A DNA stretch of 17,735 nucleotides, from assembly GCA_046757585.1 (NCBI GenBank), contig JBHHYR010000062.1, positions 1-17,735 on the forward strand. The letters run 5' to 3'. Both the position numbers and the translations under genes were made by a program. Source of the stretch: JBHHYR01 sp046757585. GTDB lineage: Bacteria > Desulfobacterota > Binatia > HRBIN30. Under the pieces are notes generated by a model. That model did not search any database. It saw nothing but the letters and a program-made list of their open reading frames with translations, and was not told where the DNA came from. Position 1 is the stretch's first letter. Each line of letters opens with the position of its first letter. Below are positions 1 through 8,900 of this stretch, piece by piece.

Positions 1-1
1 G

Positions 2-1588
2 CAGCTGGCTGCTGCTACACCACCGAACCTCGACTTCGGCACGCCGTGCGAGACCTACAAGCTGCTGACGTTCATGCGTAGCTCCGACCCGTTGACGCCC
101 AACGACAACGTCATCCCGGTGCTGGACCGATTCGTGCGCTGCATCACCGATGCCACCGCCGGCGTGGCCGATCGCATGGCAGCCATCGCGCTGCCGGGTC
201 GTGAGCAGTCCGCCTTTGCCGAAGGTGTGGCAGCCGGTGACGCCACCGACTCGTCGGCGGTCTTCTGGACACGCCTACCCGACCCCAGTATGGGCGGCTC
301 GCTCGACGTGTCGACGGACTCCACCTTTGCCACCGGGGTGGAGACGGTAGCGGTCAGCACGGTGACGGACGGCGACGGGACGGTGAAAGCAGACGTCACA
401 GGGCTTGCGCCGCACACCAAGTATTTCTACCGCTTCCGTCAGGGCACCGCGACCAGCAGGGTCGGGCAACTCGTCACGGCGCCGCTGCCGGCTGATGATA
501 CCACCACGGTGCGGCTTGGCTGGTCAGGGGATTCGAACGCGTTCAATCAACCCTTCACCTCCCTCGATGCGATTCGGCAGCTCAATCCGGATGCGTGGTT
601 GTACATCGGCGACACGATCTATGGCGATGACCCACTGGCTGACGGCGTCGTGGCGCAAACCATCCCGGAGTACGAGGCGAAGTACAGGGCGAACCGCCGC
701 GACGCGGCGCTCAGGAATATCATGGCCGCGATGGGAACCTACAGCCAGTGGGACGACCACGAGGTAAGAAACGACTTCGCAGGCGCGGTGCCGGTCTTCG
801 CGAGCCGGATGGCTGCCGGCAACTTCGCTTTCCGCCGCTACCAGCCGATCCGCGAGGACGGGACGGACCCCATGCGCCTCTTCCGCAGCTTCCAGTGGGG
901 TAGCGGCGTGGAGTTCTTCCTGTTGGATGACCGCCAGCACCGTTCCGCCAAGTTCACCTGTTGCACCGACTCGTCGCTGTCCGGCTTCGTTAGCACCGAC
1001 GCGAGCTCGACCTGTCCCGGTGGGCTGGACGGCGAAGCATTGCTTCCAAGTGCATCCTGTGCGTCTACGATGGCCGACCCCTCCCGGACCATCCTTGGTG
1101 CGGCGCAGAAGCAATGGCTCAAGAACAGCCTGCTCAATTCCACCGCCACCTTCAAGTTCATCATGAACGGCCCGCCGATCACCGAGCTGTTGTTCGATCC
1201 TTACGATCGCTGGGAGGCATGGCCGGCCGAGCGCAGTGACATTCTGGATTTCATCCAGAGTAACAACATCAAGAACGTCATCTGGTTGTCGACCGACCTG
1301 CACGCTGTGGTAATCTCTCCGCAGCAAGTGGACGCGACGCACCAGACTCCCGAGCTGGTGTCCGGTTCGATCGGAGAACAGACCCTCTTCCGCGAGCTCC
1401 CGCCGTCGATTGCGTCGCTGCTGCCGAGCCTCCCCGGTCTGATCACGCAGGTGAGCGAGTTCGATCTCGACCGCTTCAACGTGGTTCTGATCACGGTGAC
1501 CCCGGGCAGTGCAGCGACTGCGCAGTTTGACTTCCTCGACCGCACCGGTGCGGTGATTCACAGCGTTACCTTCAACGCGGCGCCCTAG
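2..1588 (+). CDS. PhoD-like alkaline phosphatase D family protein, 5' end outside window
   Basis: This is a predicted metal-dependent phosphoesterase of the PhoD (alkaline phosphatase D) type, a family usually exported and acting on phosphomonoesters or phosphodiesters. The frame is open to the left edge. An ATG at 74 exists, but it has no Shine-Dalgarno sequence and no signal peptide follows it, so the real start is probably upstream. The PhoD N-terminal beta-sandwich begins near 'FAEGVAAGDATDSSAVFWTRL' (about 216-280). The metallophosphatase core follows: a GDSN segment near 530, GDTIYGDD near 608-630, WDDHE at 749-763, a LLDDRQHRS segment near 925-950, and a late TDLH at 1292-1303. These supply the expected Asp, His and Glu metal ligands. 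A segment at about 955-1075 has four to five cysteines, which would suit an extracytoplasmic protein. The family assignment is firm; the substrate is unknown, and the roughly 70 residues before the PhoD domain are not recognised. Confidence 0.85.
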   Translation, partial: QLAAATPPNLDFGTPCETYKLLTFMRSSDPLTPNDNVIPVLDRFVRCITDATAGVADRMAAIALPGREQSAFAEGVAAGDATDSSAVFWTRLPDPSMGGSLDVSTDSTFATGVETVAVSTVTDGDGTVKADVTGLAPHTKYFYRFRQGTATSRVGQLVTAPLPADDTTTVRLGWSGDSNAFNQPFTSLDAIRQLNPDAWLYIGDTIYGDDPLADGVVAQTIPEYEAKYRANRRDAALRNIMAAMGTYSQWDDHEVRNDFAGAVPVFASRMAAGNFAFRRYQPIREDGTDPMRLFRSFQWGSGVEFFLLDDRQHRSAKFTCCTDSSLSGFVSTDASSTCPGGLDGEALLPSASCASTMADPSRTILGAAQKQWLKNSLLNSTATFKFIMNGPPITELLFDPYDRWEAWPAERSDILDFIQSNNIKNVIWLSTDLHAVVISPQQVDATHQTPELVSGSIGEQTLFRELPPSIASLLPSLPGLITQVSEFDLDRFNVVLITVTPGSAATAQFDFLDRTGAVIHSVTFNAAP

Positions 1589-1668
1589 ATGAGGATGCTG
1601 GCGGCGGGCTCGCACGACGGGGCGGGCTCGCCGCGGCCCGTGGCGGGCGCGGCCCGGGTTCCTGTGCT

Positions 1669-1684
1669 ATGCACGCCGGTGCAT
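1669..1684. promoter_or_regulatory. Inverted repeat over the era start codon
   Basis: ATGCAC (1669-1674) and GTGCAT (1679-1684) are perfect inverted arms separated by GCCG. The second arm includes the first two bases of the era ATG (1683-1685). In RNA this could form a six-pair hairpin occluding the start codon; in DNA it could be an operator. No Shine-Dalgarno sequence is visible upstream of era. A chance occurrence is possible. Confidence 0.25.
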
Positions 1685-2600
1685 GGTTGACACGCACACC
1701 GACGTGACCGCGGACGCCGAGCCAGCGCACCGGTCCGGCTTTGTCGCCATCATCGGGCGGCCGAACGTTGGAAAGTCCACGCTGCTGAATCAGCTGGTCG
1801 GCCAGAAGGTTGCCATCGTTAGCCCGAAGCCCCAGACGACCAGGCAGCGCCTGCTCGGTGTCAAGACACTTCCCCGCGCTCAAGTGATCTTCATCGATAC
1901 GCCTGGCCTGCATGCGCCGCGTCACTTGCTCGGCCGCCGCATGGTGGAGACTGCGGAACGTGCGGTTGGAGAGGCGGACTTGCTCGTGTGGGTGGTTGAC
2001 GTGACGGCTGGCCTCGGAACGGCAGACCGTCAGATCGCCCAGCGGCTCCGGGAGGAGGGGCGCCGGGCCTGCGTCGTGGTCAACAAGATCGACCGCGTGG
2101 TCCCGCTGCAGCTCTTGCCGTTACTCGCAACCCTCGATCAACTCCTGCCGGGACGCCATGTGATCCCCGTCAGCGCGCTGCACGGGGCCAACCTCGGCGA
2201 GCTCCTCGACCACATCGTGCGTGCGCTGCCCGCCGGGCCACGCTATTATGACCCTGACGCGTTGACGGACCAGAGCGAGCGGATGTTGGCGCAGGAGGTC
2301 GTGCGCGAAAAGGTGCTGCTTCACACGCACCGGGAGGTGCCGTACGCGGTGGTTGTGACGGTGGAGAAGTTCGAGGAAAAGGGCAGCCTCACGGTGATCG
2401 GCGCGGCCATTCACGTCGAACGGCAGTCGCAGAAGGGGATCCTGATCGGCCAGCGGGGCGCACGCATCAAGGAGATCGGCCGCGCTGCGCGCCTGGAGCT
2501 GGAAGCCATGCTTGGCCGGCGCATCTACCTCGAATTGTTCGTGCGGGTGCAAGAGGGGTGGAGTAGGCGCGAGGCGCTGCTGAAAGAGTTTGGCTTGTAA
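1683..2600 (+). CDS. era: GTPase Era (30S ribosome assembly)
   Basis: Era is an essential cytoplasmic GTPase that binds the 3' end of 16S rRNA through a KH domain and aids late 30S subunit assembly. The 305-residue product matches the usual length. The GTPase domain has the P-loop GRPNVGKS (residues 25-32), DTPG (72-75) and NKID (134-137). The C-terminal KH domain carries the loop GQRG (256-259) in the context 'GILIGQRGARIKEIG'. The ATG at 1683 gives a 17-residue tail before the conserved SGFVAIIGRPNVGKS, but no good ribosome-binding site precedes it and an inverted repeat covers it, so initiation may be leaderless or controlled. The der gene follows after about 60 bases, suggesting one operon for both ribosome-assembly GTPases. 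Confidence 0.97.
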   Translation: MVDTHTDVTADAEPAHRSGFVAIIGRPNVGKSTLLNQLVGQKVAIVSPKPQTTRQRLLGVKTLPRAQVIFIDTPGLHAPRHLLGRRMVETAERAVGEADLLVWVVDVTAGLGTADRQIAQRLREEGRRACVVVNKIDRVVPLQLLPLLATLDQLLPGRHVIPVSALHGANLGELLDHIVRALPAGPRYYDPDALTDQSERMLAQEVVREKVLLHTHREVPYAVVVTVEKFEEKGSLTVIGAAIHVERQSQKGILIGQRGARIKEIGRAARLELEAMLGRRIYLELFVRVQEGWSRREALLKEFGL

Positions 2601-2662
2601 CCCGGCGGTGCGTTTCCGCGGGCTCGACGGTGCGGGCGCCGCGCGCCTCAGCCGCTACTGAG

Positions 2663-4066
2663 ATGACCGAACGGATGCAAGAGACGGAGCACCCACGCGA
2701 GCGATCGGATCGGCTGCCCCAGCGCCTGCCAGTCGTCGCGATCGTTGGCCGCCCCAATGTCGGGAAGTCAACGTTCTTCAATCGGTTGGTCGGTGCGCGA
2801 CGTGCCCTTGTCGACAGCCGGCCGGGCGTCACGCGGGATCGCAACATCGCGCCGGCCCAATGGAACGGACACAGGTTCCTGCTGGTCGACACGGGCGGAT
2901 TCGAAGATGCGGCGCGTTCCACACTTGCAGCGTGCGTGCGCGCCCAGAGTGCGCTGGCGGCTGCGGAAGCCGACGCAGTCATCGCCATATTCGATGGCCG
3001 CGAGGGGTTGAACCCTGCGGATCGCGACCTTGTGCAGCGCTTGCGCCAGCTGCAGAAGCCGGTGGTCTATGGTGCAAACAAGCTCGATACACTCGCAGGC
3101 GACGACAGCGCGGCGGAGTTCTTTGCCCTGGGCCTGACTGAGATATTCCCCATCTCGAGCGCCCATGGGCGCGGCGTTGAAGCGCTGATGGACCGGCTGA
3201 TGCAGCAGTTGCCGGCAGCGGCGGTTGAACCGTCGCCGGCCAGGACCCCGGGGCACTCGGGGGCGGTCACCTTGGCCCTCGTGGGCCGGCCAAACGTCGG
3301 GAAGTCGTCTCTGCTGAACCGCATCGTCGGGCACCCACGCGCGATCGTCGACGCACGACCCGGTACGACGCGCGATCCCGTCGATACCCCCTTCTCCCGC
3401 AACGACGTCCAGTACGTTCTGATTGACACCGCCGGCATACGGCGGCGGCCACGGGTGCACGAGCACCTTGAGCGCGCCAGCGTGGTGCGGGCCCTGCGCG
3501 CCCTCGAGCGTGCCGAGGTGGCGCTGCTCCTGATCGACGCCACCGAGGGCATGGCGGATCAAGACGCGCGGATCGCGGGCTACGCTTGGGACCGGGGCCG
3601 CGCCCTCCTGATCGTGGTCAACAAGTGGGATACGGTACCGCCAACGAAGCGGAATCGACGCCAGTTTCTCCGGCAGATCCAAGTGCAGTACGCGACGCTG
3701 GCTGCCGCGCCGGTCGTACTCGTCTCCGCGCGCACTGGCGCAGGGGTGAATGATCTCTTCCCAGCGCTCGAAAAACTCGTTGCCGCACACCGGCGGCGGT
3801 TACGCACGGTCCAGCTCAACGCCGTCCTTGCACAGGCGACGCAGGCGCAGGCAGCCGCAAGCGTACGAGGGCGGCGCGCCCGTTTCTACTACGCGACGCA
3901 AACGGCGACGGCCCCTCCGGTGATCACGATCTTTACGAACGCGCCGGCCCTGGTGCAGAGCCACTACGAGCGCTACCTCGCCAGCGCGTTTCGTACCGCG
4001 TTCGGGCTCTACGGTACGCCGCTACGCCTGCGCTTCCGGCCCCGCCCGCGGTCACAGCGCTCCTGA
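2663..4066 (+). CDS. der: GTPase Der/EngA (50S ribosome assembly)
   Basis: Der is a cytoplasmic double GTPase required for 50S subunit maturation. From the ATG at 2663 the protein has 467 residues, close to the family norm. G domain 1 has GRPNVGKS (29-36), DTGG (76-79) and NKLD (139-142). G domain 2 repeats the set: GRPNVGKS (208-215), DTAG (255-258) and NKWD (320-323). A C-terminal KH-like domain rich in Arg and Ala follows, ending in a very basic tail. The start is uncertain: a GTG at 2630 would add 11 residues and an ATG at 2675 would remove four, and none has a clear Shine-Dalgarno sequence. I chose 2663 because it is an ATG that leaves a short tail before the conserved domain. The tandem GTPase arrangement leaves little doubt about identity. 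Confidence 0.96.
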   Translation: MTERMQETEHPRERSDRLPQRLPVVAIVGRPNVGKSTFFNRLVGARRALVDSRPGVTRDRNIAPAQWNGHRFLLVDTGGFEDAARSTLAACVRAQSALAAAEADAVIAIFDGREGLNPADRDLVQRLRQLQKPVVYGANKLDTLAGDDSAAEFFALGLTEIFPISSAHGRGVEALMDRLMQQLPAAAVEPSPARTPGHSGAVTLALVGRPNVGKSSLLNRIVGHPRAIVDARPGTTRDPVDTPFSRNDVQYVLIDTAGIRRRPRVHEHLERASVVRALRALERAEVALLLIDATEGMADQDARIAGYAWDRGRALLIVVNKWDTVPPTKRNRRQFLRQIQVQYATLAAAPVVLVSARTGAGVNDLFPALEKLVAAHRRRLRTVQLNAVLAQATQAQAAASVRGRRARFYYATQTATAPPVITIFTNAPALVQSHYERYLASAFRTAFGLYGTPLRLRFRPRPRSQRS

Positions 4067-4179
4067 GACCGGCGGGACTGGCGTCCAGCGCGCGGGACCC
4101 GTGGCTGGCAGCGTGTTCCACGTACCGGCAGCCATCGGAAGCGTCCATACCACAAGATGTAGTGGGCGATGGTACGTAC

Positions 4180-4208
4180 TTGCCAGATGGGTAGCGGTTT
4201 GCTACGAG
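4180..4208 (+). promoter_or_regulatory. Candidate guaB promoter
   Basis: TTGCCA (4180-4185) resembles a -35 box at five of six positions. It is followed by a 17-base spacer and TACGAG (4203-4208), preceded by TG one base away, as in an extended -10. The -10 matches only three of six positions, so this is a candidate. It would start a leader of roughly 110 bases before guaB. GTAGC (4191-4195) and GCTAC (4201-4205) form an inverted repeat overlapping the -10, so a regulator could act here. Confidence 0.3.
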
Positions 4209-4270
4209 AGTCCATGGTTCGAAGTATCACGACTCCCGCGACAATTCAGAGGCCCATCCACCCCTCGGCT

Positions 4271-4282
4271 CGCAGGCCTGCG
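4271..4282. repeat. Perfect 12-base palindrome in the guaB leader
   Basis: CGCAGGCCTGCG is identical to its own reverse complement with no spacer, and lies about 40 bases upstream of the guaB start. It could be a protein-binding site. In a GC-rich genome it may also be chance. No matching half-site was noticed elsewhere in the leader. Confidence 0.3.
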
Positions 4283-4310
4283 TGCATGGTGCGGCCCGCG
4301 ACCGCAGGTC

Positions 4311-4316
4311 GGAGGT
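4311..4316 (+). promoter_or_regulatory. guaB ribosome-binding site
   Basis: GGAGGT lies seven bases before the ATG at 4324. It is an excellent Shine-Dalgarno sequence and decides the start in favour of 4324 over the in-frame ATG at 4282. Its first G is also part of a small hairpin, CGACC (4299-4303) with GGTCG (4307-4311). Confidence 0.8.
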
Positions 4317-4323
4317 ATTCAGC

Positions 4324-5793
4324 ATGTTGTCTTACGATATGCCCTACGGGCTGACCTTCGATGATGTCTTGCTCGTTCCGGCGGAGGCTGACTTCCTGCC
4401 GCGCGAGGCGGACTGCAGCACGCAGCTGACGCGGCAGATCACGCTGCACATTCCCTTTGTCAGCGCTGCCATGGATACGGTCACCGAGGCGCGCACGGCG
4501 ATCGCGATGGCACAGGAAGGTGGTATCGGTGCCATCCACCGCAACTTGTCAATCAGCGCGCAAGCGCGCGAAGTCGAAAAGGTGAAGAAGTGGGAAAGCG
4601 GGATGATCCTGGATCCCGTGACGATTGATCCCGAACAAAGGATCGGGGACGCGCTGGATATCATGCACCGCCACCACATCTCGGGACTCCCCGTCACCCA
4701 TGACGGCCGGCTCATGGGGATTCTTACCCATCGGGACCTGCGATTCGAGAAACGGCTTGGCCGCAAGGTGAGCGAGGTCATGACGCGGGAGAACCTCATC
4801 ACTGGCCGGCCGGGGATCGGTCTGGAAGAGGCGAAGGAGATTCTGCATGCGAATCGGATCGAGAAGCTGTTGATCGTCGATGGCGAGCGCCGGCTGAAGG
4901 GCTTGATTACGGTCAAAGACATTCAAAAGGCGGCGCAGTTTCCGAATGCCAGCAAGGATCACCTCGGGCGCTTGCGGGTGGCCGCCGCGGTCGGAACGGG
5001 TGAGGACCGCCTCGAACGGGCTGACCACCTGGTGCGGGCGGGGGCCGACGTGCTGGTGATCGACACCGCCCACGGCCATTCTGCCAGCGTCGTCGACACG
5101 ATCAGGGAGATCAAGCGCGCACATCCGAGCATCGACGTGCTCGCCGGGAACGTCGTGACTGCAGAGGGTGCACGCGCCCTAGTACGTGCCGGTGCCGATG
5201 CCGTCAAGGTCGGTATGGGCCCGGCGTCCATCTGTACGACGCGGGTCGTCTCGGGCGTCGGCATGCCGCAGCTCACCGCCGTCGCGGATTGCGCCAAGGT
5301 CACACGGGATTACGGCATCCCGCTGGTCGCTGATGGGGGCATCAAGTACTCGGGGGATGTGACCAAGGCGCTGGCGGCCGGAGCAGACTCGGTCATGATC
5401 GGCGGACTCGTGGCCGGGACGGAGGAAAGCCCCGGCGAGACCGTTCTCTACCAGGGCCGCACCTACAAGCTGTATCGCGGCATGGGGTCGCTCGAGGCTA
5501 TGCGGGAACGCGAAGGGAGCCGGAACCGCTACATGCAGGACGACGAGGCCGAGCAGCTCAAGCTGGTGCCGGAAGGCATCGAGGGACGCGTTCCCTACAA
5601 GGGATCGCTGTCCTTTATCGTCACCCAGCTCGTGGGAGGGCTGAAGGCCGGTATGGGATATTGCGGCTGCCGCACTATCGCCGCGCTGCACGAAACGGCG
5701 CGCTTCGTGCGGGTGTCGAAGTCGTCACTCGAGGAAAGTCATGTCCATGACGTCTTCATGACCAAAGAGCCGCCCAACTACCGTAGGGCCTGA
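4324..5793 (+). CDS. guaB: Inosine-5'-monophosphate dehydrogenase
   Basis: GuaB oxidises IMP to XMP with NAD+, the committed step of guanine nucleotide synthesis in the cytoplasm. The 489-residue length fits the bacterial enzyme. The N-terminal 'GLTFDDVLLVP' and 'PFVSAAMDTVTE' segments are typical. Two CBS domains occupy about residues 95-210, from 'GMILDPVTIDP' to 'KGLITVKDIQKA'. The catalytic loop reads GPASICTTR with Cys304; the residue before the Ser is Ala where Gly is more common. The flap motif 'GMGSLEAM' and 'VPEGIEGRVPYKG' follow. The start at 4324 is supported by GGAGGT at 4311-4316. The usual partner guaA (GMP synthetase) is not next door; dnaE follows after 159 bases. CBS domains in this family bind adenine or guanine nucleotides and tune activity. 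Confidence 0.97.
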   Translation: MLSYDMPYGLTFDDVLLVPAEADFLPREADCSTQLTRQITLHIPFVSAAMDTVTEARTAIAMAQEGGIGAIHRNLSISAQAREVEKVKKWESGMILDPVTIDPEQRIGDALDIMHRHHISGLPVTHDGRLMGILTHRDLRFEKRLGRKVSEVMTRENLITGRPGIGLEEAKEILHANRIEKLLIVDGERRLKGLITVKDIQKAAQFPNASKDHLGRLRVAAAVGTGEDRLERADHLVRAGADVLVIDTAHGHSASVVDTIREIKRAHPSIDVLAGNVVTAEGARALVRAGADAVKVGMGPASICTTRVVSGVGMPQLTAVADCAKVTRDYGIPLVADGGIKYSGDVTKALAAGADSVMIGGLVAGTEESPGETVLYQGRTYKLYRGMGSLEAMREREGSRNRYMQDDEAEQLKLVPEGIEGRVPYKGSLSFIVTQLVGGLKAGMGYCGCRTIAALHETARFVRVSKSSLEESHVHDVFMTKEPPNYRRA

Positions 5794-5952
5794 GCGGCAT
5801 CGGCGATCAGCGATTCGCTTTCATGTGAGGGTATCGGGCCCGGCGGCTCCGTGCAGCGGCAATGATCGCGACCTGTTCCTGTCCACTTGCCGCTCTGATG
5901 AAGCGGCATCGCCGAGCGGACGGTACGCCTTGGAGGGGTTGAGGGGAAAACG
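5794..5952 (+). other. guaB-dnaE intergenic region with repeated AGCGGCA and a hairpin
   Basis: This 159-base gap has no plausible gene and no hairpin followed by a T-run. TGCCGCT (5888-5894) and AGCGGCA (5902-5908) form a perfect seven-pair hairpin with a seven-base loop. AGCGGCA also occurs at 5793-5799 and 5855-5861. The 14-base stretches 5793-5806 and 5902-5915 differ at only one position. No convincing promoter was found. The dnaE ribosome-binding site is GAGGGG at 5941-5946. Confidence 0.4.
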
Positions 5953-8900
5953 ATGTCATTCGTTCATCTGCACGTGCATACGAAATACTCGCTGCTCGAC
6001 GGCGCCAATAAGACAGAAGCGCTGGTGGCGCGCGTTCGCGCGGCGGGGATGCCTGCGGTGGCAATGACTGACCATGGGAACATGTTTGGCGCCATCGAGT
6101 TCTACCGCAAGGCGAGCGCGGCAGGCGTCAAGCCGATCCTCGGTTGCGAGGTCTATGTGGCGCCGAAGAGCCGCCATGACAAGCGGGGCGGCCGGGCCGA
6201 CGACTTCGAAGCTGGCGGCAATCATCATCTGATTCTGTTGGCCATGAACGCCGAGGGCTACCGCAATCTCTGCCGGTTGGTGACGCTGGGCTATACGGAA
6301 GGCTTCTACTACAAGCCTCGCGTCGACCAGGAGCTACTGCGCGCGTTCAACGGCGGCTTGATCGCGCTATCGGGATGCCTGGCCAGCGAGGTCAACCAGG
6401 CGATTGCTGCCGGTCGCATCGAGCGCGCGCGTGAAGTGATGTGTGCGTACCGCACGATCTTTGACGGCCGCTACTACGTCGAGGTGCAGGACAACCGGCT
6501 GCCACAGCAGGAACATGCCAACCGCGAGTTGAAGTCACTGGCACGTGAACTCAGCTTGCCGTTGGTGGCAACTAACGATTGCCACTACTTGGAGCCGGAC
6601 GATGCGAAGGCGCACGAAGTGCTCCTCTGTATCCAGACCGGCAAGACCCTCAGCGACGAGAAACGCTGGCGTTTCGAAACCGACCAGCTCTATGTCAAGG
6701 ACGCTGAGCAGATGCGCAACGCGTTCGCGGATTGTCCCGAAGCGATCGCCAACACACTGGAAATTGCGCAGCGCTGCACCCTCACGTTGACCTTTGGAAA
6801 GTATCAGTTCCCGGCCTTTGCCACCTCCAGCCACGAGAGCCTCGAAGATCACCTCGACCGCGTGGCACGCGACGGGCTTGCAGCGCGGCTTACCGTGCTG
6901 CGGCGCAGGGAGGGGTGGACCGCCGACGGCGAGCAGGCCTACCAGCAGCGGCTGGAGCACGAGTTGAAGATCATCAAAGACATGGGCTTTGCCGGCTACT
7001 TCCTGATCGTTGCCGATTTCACGGGCTACGCGCGCCAGCAGGGCATTCCGGTCGGCCCGGGGCGCGGCTCGGCGGCGGGGAGTCTGGTCGCGTACGCGCT
7101 TGGTATCACCGACCTGGACCCTCTGCCGTACCACTTGCTCTTCGAACGCTTCTTGAATCCGGAGCGCAAGTCGATGCCCGATATCGACATGGACTTCTGC
7201 TTCGAGCGCCGCGACGAGGTGATCCGCTACGTGCGGGAGAAGTACGGTGAGGACCGGGTGGCGCAGATCATTACGTTCGGTACCCTGAAGGGCAAGCAAG
7301 TCATCAAGGATGTCGGACGCGTCCTTGGCTTCTCCTACGCCGACACCGATCGCTTGGCCAAGCTCTACCCGGCACCCAAGCAGGGCAAGGACTTTCCACT
7401 GGCGGTGGCGCTGCAGATGGAATCGCGGCTGCGCCAGGTGCGCACGCGGGGGGCACGCGAGGAACAACTGTTCGACTACGCCCTGCGCCTGGAAGGCTTG
7501 CTGCGCCACGCCTCCAAGCACGCCGCTGGCATCGTGATCGGCGAACGCCCGCTGATCGAGAGTCTGCCGCTGTTCGTGGACAAGGACGGCGCGGTCATGA
7601 CCCAGTACGCGTACAGCGACGTTGAGGCCATCGGCCTTATCAAGTTTGATTTTCTTGGGCTCAAGACCCTGACAATGATCCATGACGTGGTCGAGCGCAT
7701 TCGCAAGGGGCGCGGCGTGGAGATCGATGTCAGCAACCTGCCGCTCGATGACCGGCCGGCGTACGCGCTCATCGCCCGAGGCGATACCGTGGGTGTCTTC
7801 CAAATGGAAAGCGGCGGTATGCGGAAGCTGCTCACGCAGCTGCGCCCCTCGAGCTTTGAAGATCTCATCGCGGTCCTGGCGCTGTTCCGGCCGGGGCCGC
7901 TCGACAGCGGCATGGTGGAGCAGTTCATCAAACGCAAGCACGGCAAGGAACCCATCAAGTACCTGCATCCCGCGCTGGAGCCCATTCTACGGGAAACCTA
8001 CGGGGTCATCGTTTATCAGGAACAGGTCATGCAGATTGCCCAAGCGCTAGCGGGCTATTCGCTCGGCGACGCCGACAACCTGCGGCGCGCCATGGGCAAG
8101 AAGAAGAAGGCGGAGATGGAACGCGAGGAGAGCCGTTTCATCTCGGGGGCTGTGGCCCGCCAGATTCCCAAGAAGCTGGCGCGCGAGATCTCCGATCAGA
8201 TGAAGACCTTCGCGGCCTACGGGTTCAACAAGTCCCACTCCGCCGCATACGCCCTGGTGTCCTATCAGACCGCGTACTTGAGGGCGCACTTTCCCGAGGA
8301 GTTCATGGCCGGGTTGATGACACTGGAGATGGGCGATACCGACAAGACGTACAAGAATATTGCGGCATGCCGGGAGCGCGGCATCACGATCCTGCCGCCA
8401 GACGTGAACGAAAGCCGAGAAGACTTCACCGTGGGTCAGGCACGCGAAAACGGCCGCCGCCCCGTGCGCTTCGGACTGGGCGCCGTGCGGGGTGTCGGTT
8501 CGAAGGCGATCGAGGCGATCGTGGCCGCCCGCGCAGACGGCGGATTCACGTCGCTCGGGGACTTCTGTCAAAGGGTGCAGAGCCAGCAAGTGAACAAGCG
8601 CGTGATCGAAAGCCTGATCAAATGCGGCGCCTTCGACTTCACCGGCGAGCCGCGCCAGCGCCTGTTCGAGGGCCTCGATCGTACCTGCCAGTGGGCGGGG
8701 CAGGGCCACCGGCCGCAAACGCGCAATCAGATGGGCCTGTTCGCCGCGGGAAGCGTCGCGGCGCTGCAGCGCCAGCCACCCCCGTTGCCCCCAGTCCCCG
8801 AATGGGATGGCAAGCAGCGCCTGCGCGCCGAGCGCGAGACGCTCGGCTTCTTCATCACCGGGCACCCGCTGGATAAATACGCGCAGGATGTCCGTCGGTT

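Noticed and set aside
524..1615. A 363-codon open frame on the minus strand opposite the PhoD gene
   Set aside because: Arg/His/Gly-rich composition with no domain, fully overlapped by the conserved metallophosphatase frame.
1603..1631. Direct repeat of GGCGGGCTCGC (1603 and 1621) after the PhoD gene
   Set aside because: Two short GC-rich copies 18 bases apart in a GC-rich gap; no T-run, no further copies and no larger repeat structure.
2768..3790. A 340-codon open frame on the minus strand opposite der
   Set aside because: It is the antisense shadow of the two GTPase domains; the der reading frame carries all conserved motifs.
4160..4240. A tRNA-like GGTTCGAA segment in the guaB leader
   Set aside because: The bases on either side do not pair into a five-base T-arm, and no anticodon or acceptor stem could be built.
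6535..7968. A 477-codon open frame on the minus strand opposite dnaE
   Set aside because: It lies wholly inside a clearly assigned dnaE, its product has no recognisable motif and is rich in Arg, His and Ala, as expected for an antisense frame in GC-rich DNA.
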